The notes under the pieces: generated by a model | The model's database searches: none | Told to the model about the DNA's origin: nothing | The model's input: only the letters and a program-made list of their open reading frames with translations | DNA from: Symsagittifera roscoffensis | Taxonomy: Eukaryota > Xenacoelomorpha > Acoela > Convolutidae | Length of the DNA stretch: 64,000 nt | Direction: 5' to 3' | Assembly: GCF_963678635.1 (NCBI RefSeq) | Contig: NC_087066.1 | Location: 14,921,171-14,985,170 of the forward strand | Part shown: in pieces, positions 62,666-64,000 of the stretch | How the letters are laid out: the number at the start of each line of letters is the position of its first letter | How positions within the stretch are numbered: the stretch's first letter is position 1 | Program-made: the position numbers and the translations under genes

Positions 62666-63297
62666 AACTTATTGCAGATCGAACTTCTTTTTTATACAAA
62701 TCTATCGAACTTGGACAAACACCTTGAAGTCTTGAAAAAAAGAAACTGAAAGGTTTTAAGACTGCTGTTAGATAAAACAAAATTGCAACTTCCACGAACG
62801 GGTCTGGCTCAGTGGTGAAGAATCCGAGTGCAGTTTAAAAGATTCGCTGATTGAATCCGTGCGTACCTTATCACCGCAAAGTGCAACAAAAACGCGAGAC
62901 ATAAATCTAAAAAATTCGATCGAGATTTTTTGTTTTCGAAAGTACCAAACTTGGACAAAAAAATGTTTTCATGAAAAAAATGAAAACGAAGAAAAAGGAA
63001 ACTGTTGTCACTTTTCTTCGACGTTGATTAATCCTAACCAACATTACAATAGTATAGCTCACTGGCAGCGAATTCAACAGAAGACCGAGAGGTCAGTGGA
63101 AAAAATCGTGTGTAACTTATCACCTGAAACTGAAGCACGGACGCAAGCTTCAAAACAAAAAGCTTCAATCAAATTTTTTTAACTTGGAAAGTATTAAATT
63201 TGGACAGAAAAACTGAATTTTTGAACGAAGTGAAAACGAAGAGAAAGGTAACAAATTATGAAAAAATCTAAAAGTTATTACTCATTAATGCCGTTGC

Positions 63298-63369
63298 GGG
63301 GATATAGCTCAGTGGTAGAGCATTCAACTGCAGATCGAGAGGTCCTTGGTTCGAATCCGAGTGTCCCCT
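63298..63369 (+). tRNA. tRNA-Cys(GCA)
   Basis: One change: TTCAA in the anticodon stem (A-C mismatch). T6 terminator type. The last A copy fully inside the window; the next begins at the right edge. Confidence 0.85.
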
Positions 63370-64000
63370 AACTTATTGCAGATCGAACTTCTTTTTTATA
63401 CAAATCTATCGAACTTGGACAAACACCTTGAAGTCTTGAAAAAAAGAAACTGAAAGGTTTTAAGACTGCTGTTAGATAAAACAAAATTGCAACTTCCACG
63501 AACGGGTCTGGCTCAGTGGTGAAGAATGCGAGTGCAGTTTAAAAGATTCGCTGATTGAATCCGTGCGTACCTTATCACCGCAAAGTGCAACAAAAACGCG
63601 AGACATAAATCTAAAAAATTCGATCGAGATTTTTTGTTTTCGAAAGTACCAAACTTGGACAAAAAAATGTTTTCATGAAAAAAATGAAAACGAAGAAAAA
63701 GGAAACTGTTGTCACTTTTCTTCGACGTTGATTAATCCTAACCAACATTACAATAGTATAGCTCACTGGCAGCGAATTCAACAGAAGACCGAGAGGTCAG
63801 TGGAAAAAATCGTGTGTAACTTATCACCTGAAACTGAAGCACGGACGCAAGCTTCAAAACAAAAAGCTTCAATCAAATTTTTTTAACTTGGAAAGTATTA
63901 AATTTGGACAGAAAAACTGAATTTTTGAACGAAGTGAAAACGAAGAGAAAGGTAACAAATTATGAAAAAATCTAAAAGTTATTACTCATTAATGCCGTTG

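Larger units (their letters stand above)
55616..63997 (+). repeat. Second-level repeat: six-unit block of about 4.2 kb, two copies
   Basis: Features recur with offset 4207 (56984/61191, 57682/61889, 58387/62594, 59091/63298). Between 55616 and 59790 the offset is 4174, the 33-nt difference being the deletion in the tRNA at 56318. Only scattered substitutions separate the copies. Confidence 0.88.
24787..64000 (+). repeat. tRNA-Cys higher-order array, trimeric unit of about 700 bp (A-B-C)
   Basis: Each unit holds A (tRNA-Cys), B and C modules, all on the plus strand. In the unit 61191-61888 the modules start 203, 244 and 251 bp apart. After each tRNA segment comes a related spacer with an ATCAAATTTGGACAAA-like core and GAAACTGAAA/GAACGAAGTGAAAACGAAG-like segments, so the three modules derive from one ancestral tRNA-plus-spacer monomer. 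54 A copies were located between 24787 and 63369, including broken ones, and the array runs off the right edge. Similarity between units rises from left to right. The minus-strand frames of 60-115 residues across B and C recur only because the DNA repeats; they are not genes. Confidence 0.95.

Noticed and set aside
24960-63000. Recurrent 60-115 residue minus-strand frames containing motifs such as FISCVCVALCGDKVHTDSIS
   Set aside because: They recur only because the B and C modules repeat. Their frames are interrupted or shifted in many units, with no sign of selection on the protein.
24787-64000. CRISPR-like array, because of regular repeats
   Set aside because: The repeat unit is about 700 bp with tRNA genes and related spacers, not short repeats with unique spacers.
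24787-64000. tRNA-derived SINE cluster
   Set aside because: Copies are strictly tandem, in one orientation, and share spacers with no A-rich tails or target-site duplications, so tandem amplification rather than retroposition explains them.

Overview
The window is eukaryotic, most likely from an animal, but the species cannot be named from the sequence. It is AT-rich. Protein genes are split by GT-AG introns, there is a decayed non-LTR retrotransposon, and more than two thirds of the window is satellite-like DNA.

Region 1 (1-9.4 kb). A TTTA-rich tandem repeat (unit about 305 bp) leads into a compact five-exon plus-strand gene at 1600-3416. It encodes a 493-residue protein with an unusual order of domains: the N-terminal half of a ubiquitin-specific protease, an SGNH/GDSL hydrolase, and an AlkB-type 2-oxoglutarate/Fe(II) dioxygenase. 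A 76-bp minisatellite follows (about 3860-4770). A second copy of the flanks lies at 8063-9383, but there the TTTA repeat is joined straight to the minisatellite and the gene is absent. Between the two copies are a foldback element (6792-6988) and smaller palindromic repeats.

Region 2 (7.4-18 kb). A minus-strand gene reads from about 15.4 kb (possibly 18.0 kb) down to 7390. Its 5' exons encode an acidic, Ser-rich, probably disordered region and its 3' exons encode leucine-rich repeats. I could join nine exons in one continuous frame (584 residues). Its introns hold the second copy of the TTTA/minisatellite block, a non-LTR reverse transcriptase relic (16.56-17.40 kb) and other interspersed repeats.

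Region 3 (19.8-64.0 kb, running off the right edge). This is a large tandem array built from tRNA-Cys(GCA). The repeat is a higher-order unit of about 700 bp with three related modules of 203-251 bp, each a tRNA-Cys-derived segment plus a related spacer. Module A is a tRNA-Cys gene. Modules B and C are tRNA-Cys relatives that can no longer fold but are kept in nearly every unit. I located 54 A copies between 24.8 and 64.0 kb; ten are identical and form a perfect cloverleaf. The left edge (19.8-24.7 kb) is an older, more diverged form with a fourth module, D, which reappears once at about 45.96-46.41 kb. To the right, units are themselves duplicated in blocks of three (2105 bp) and six (4207 bp). 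The array therefore grades from old and diverged on the left to young and homogenised on the right.

No CRISPR array, rRNA or bacterial-type operon was seen. I see no functional link between the two protein genes and the tRNA array beyond proximity.
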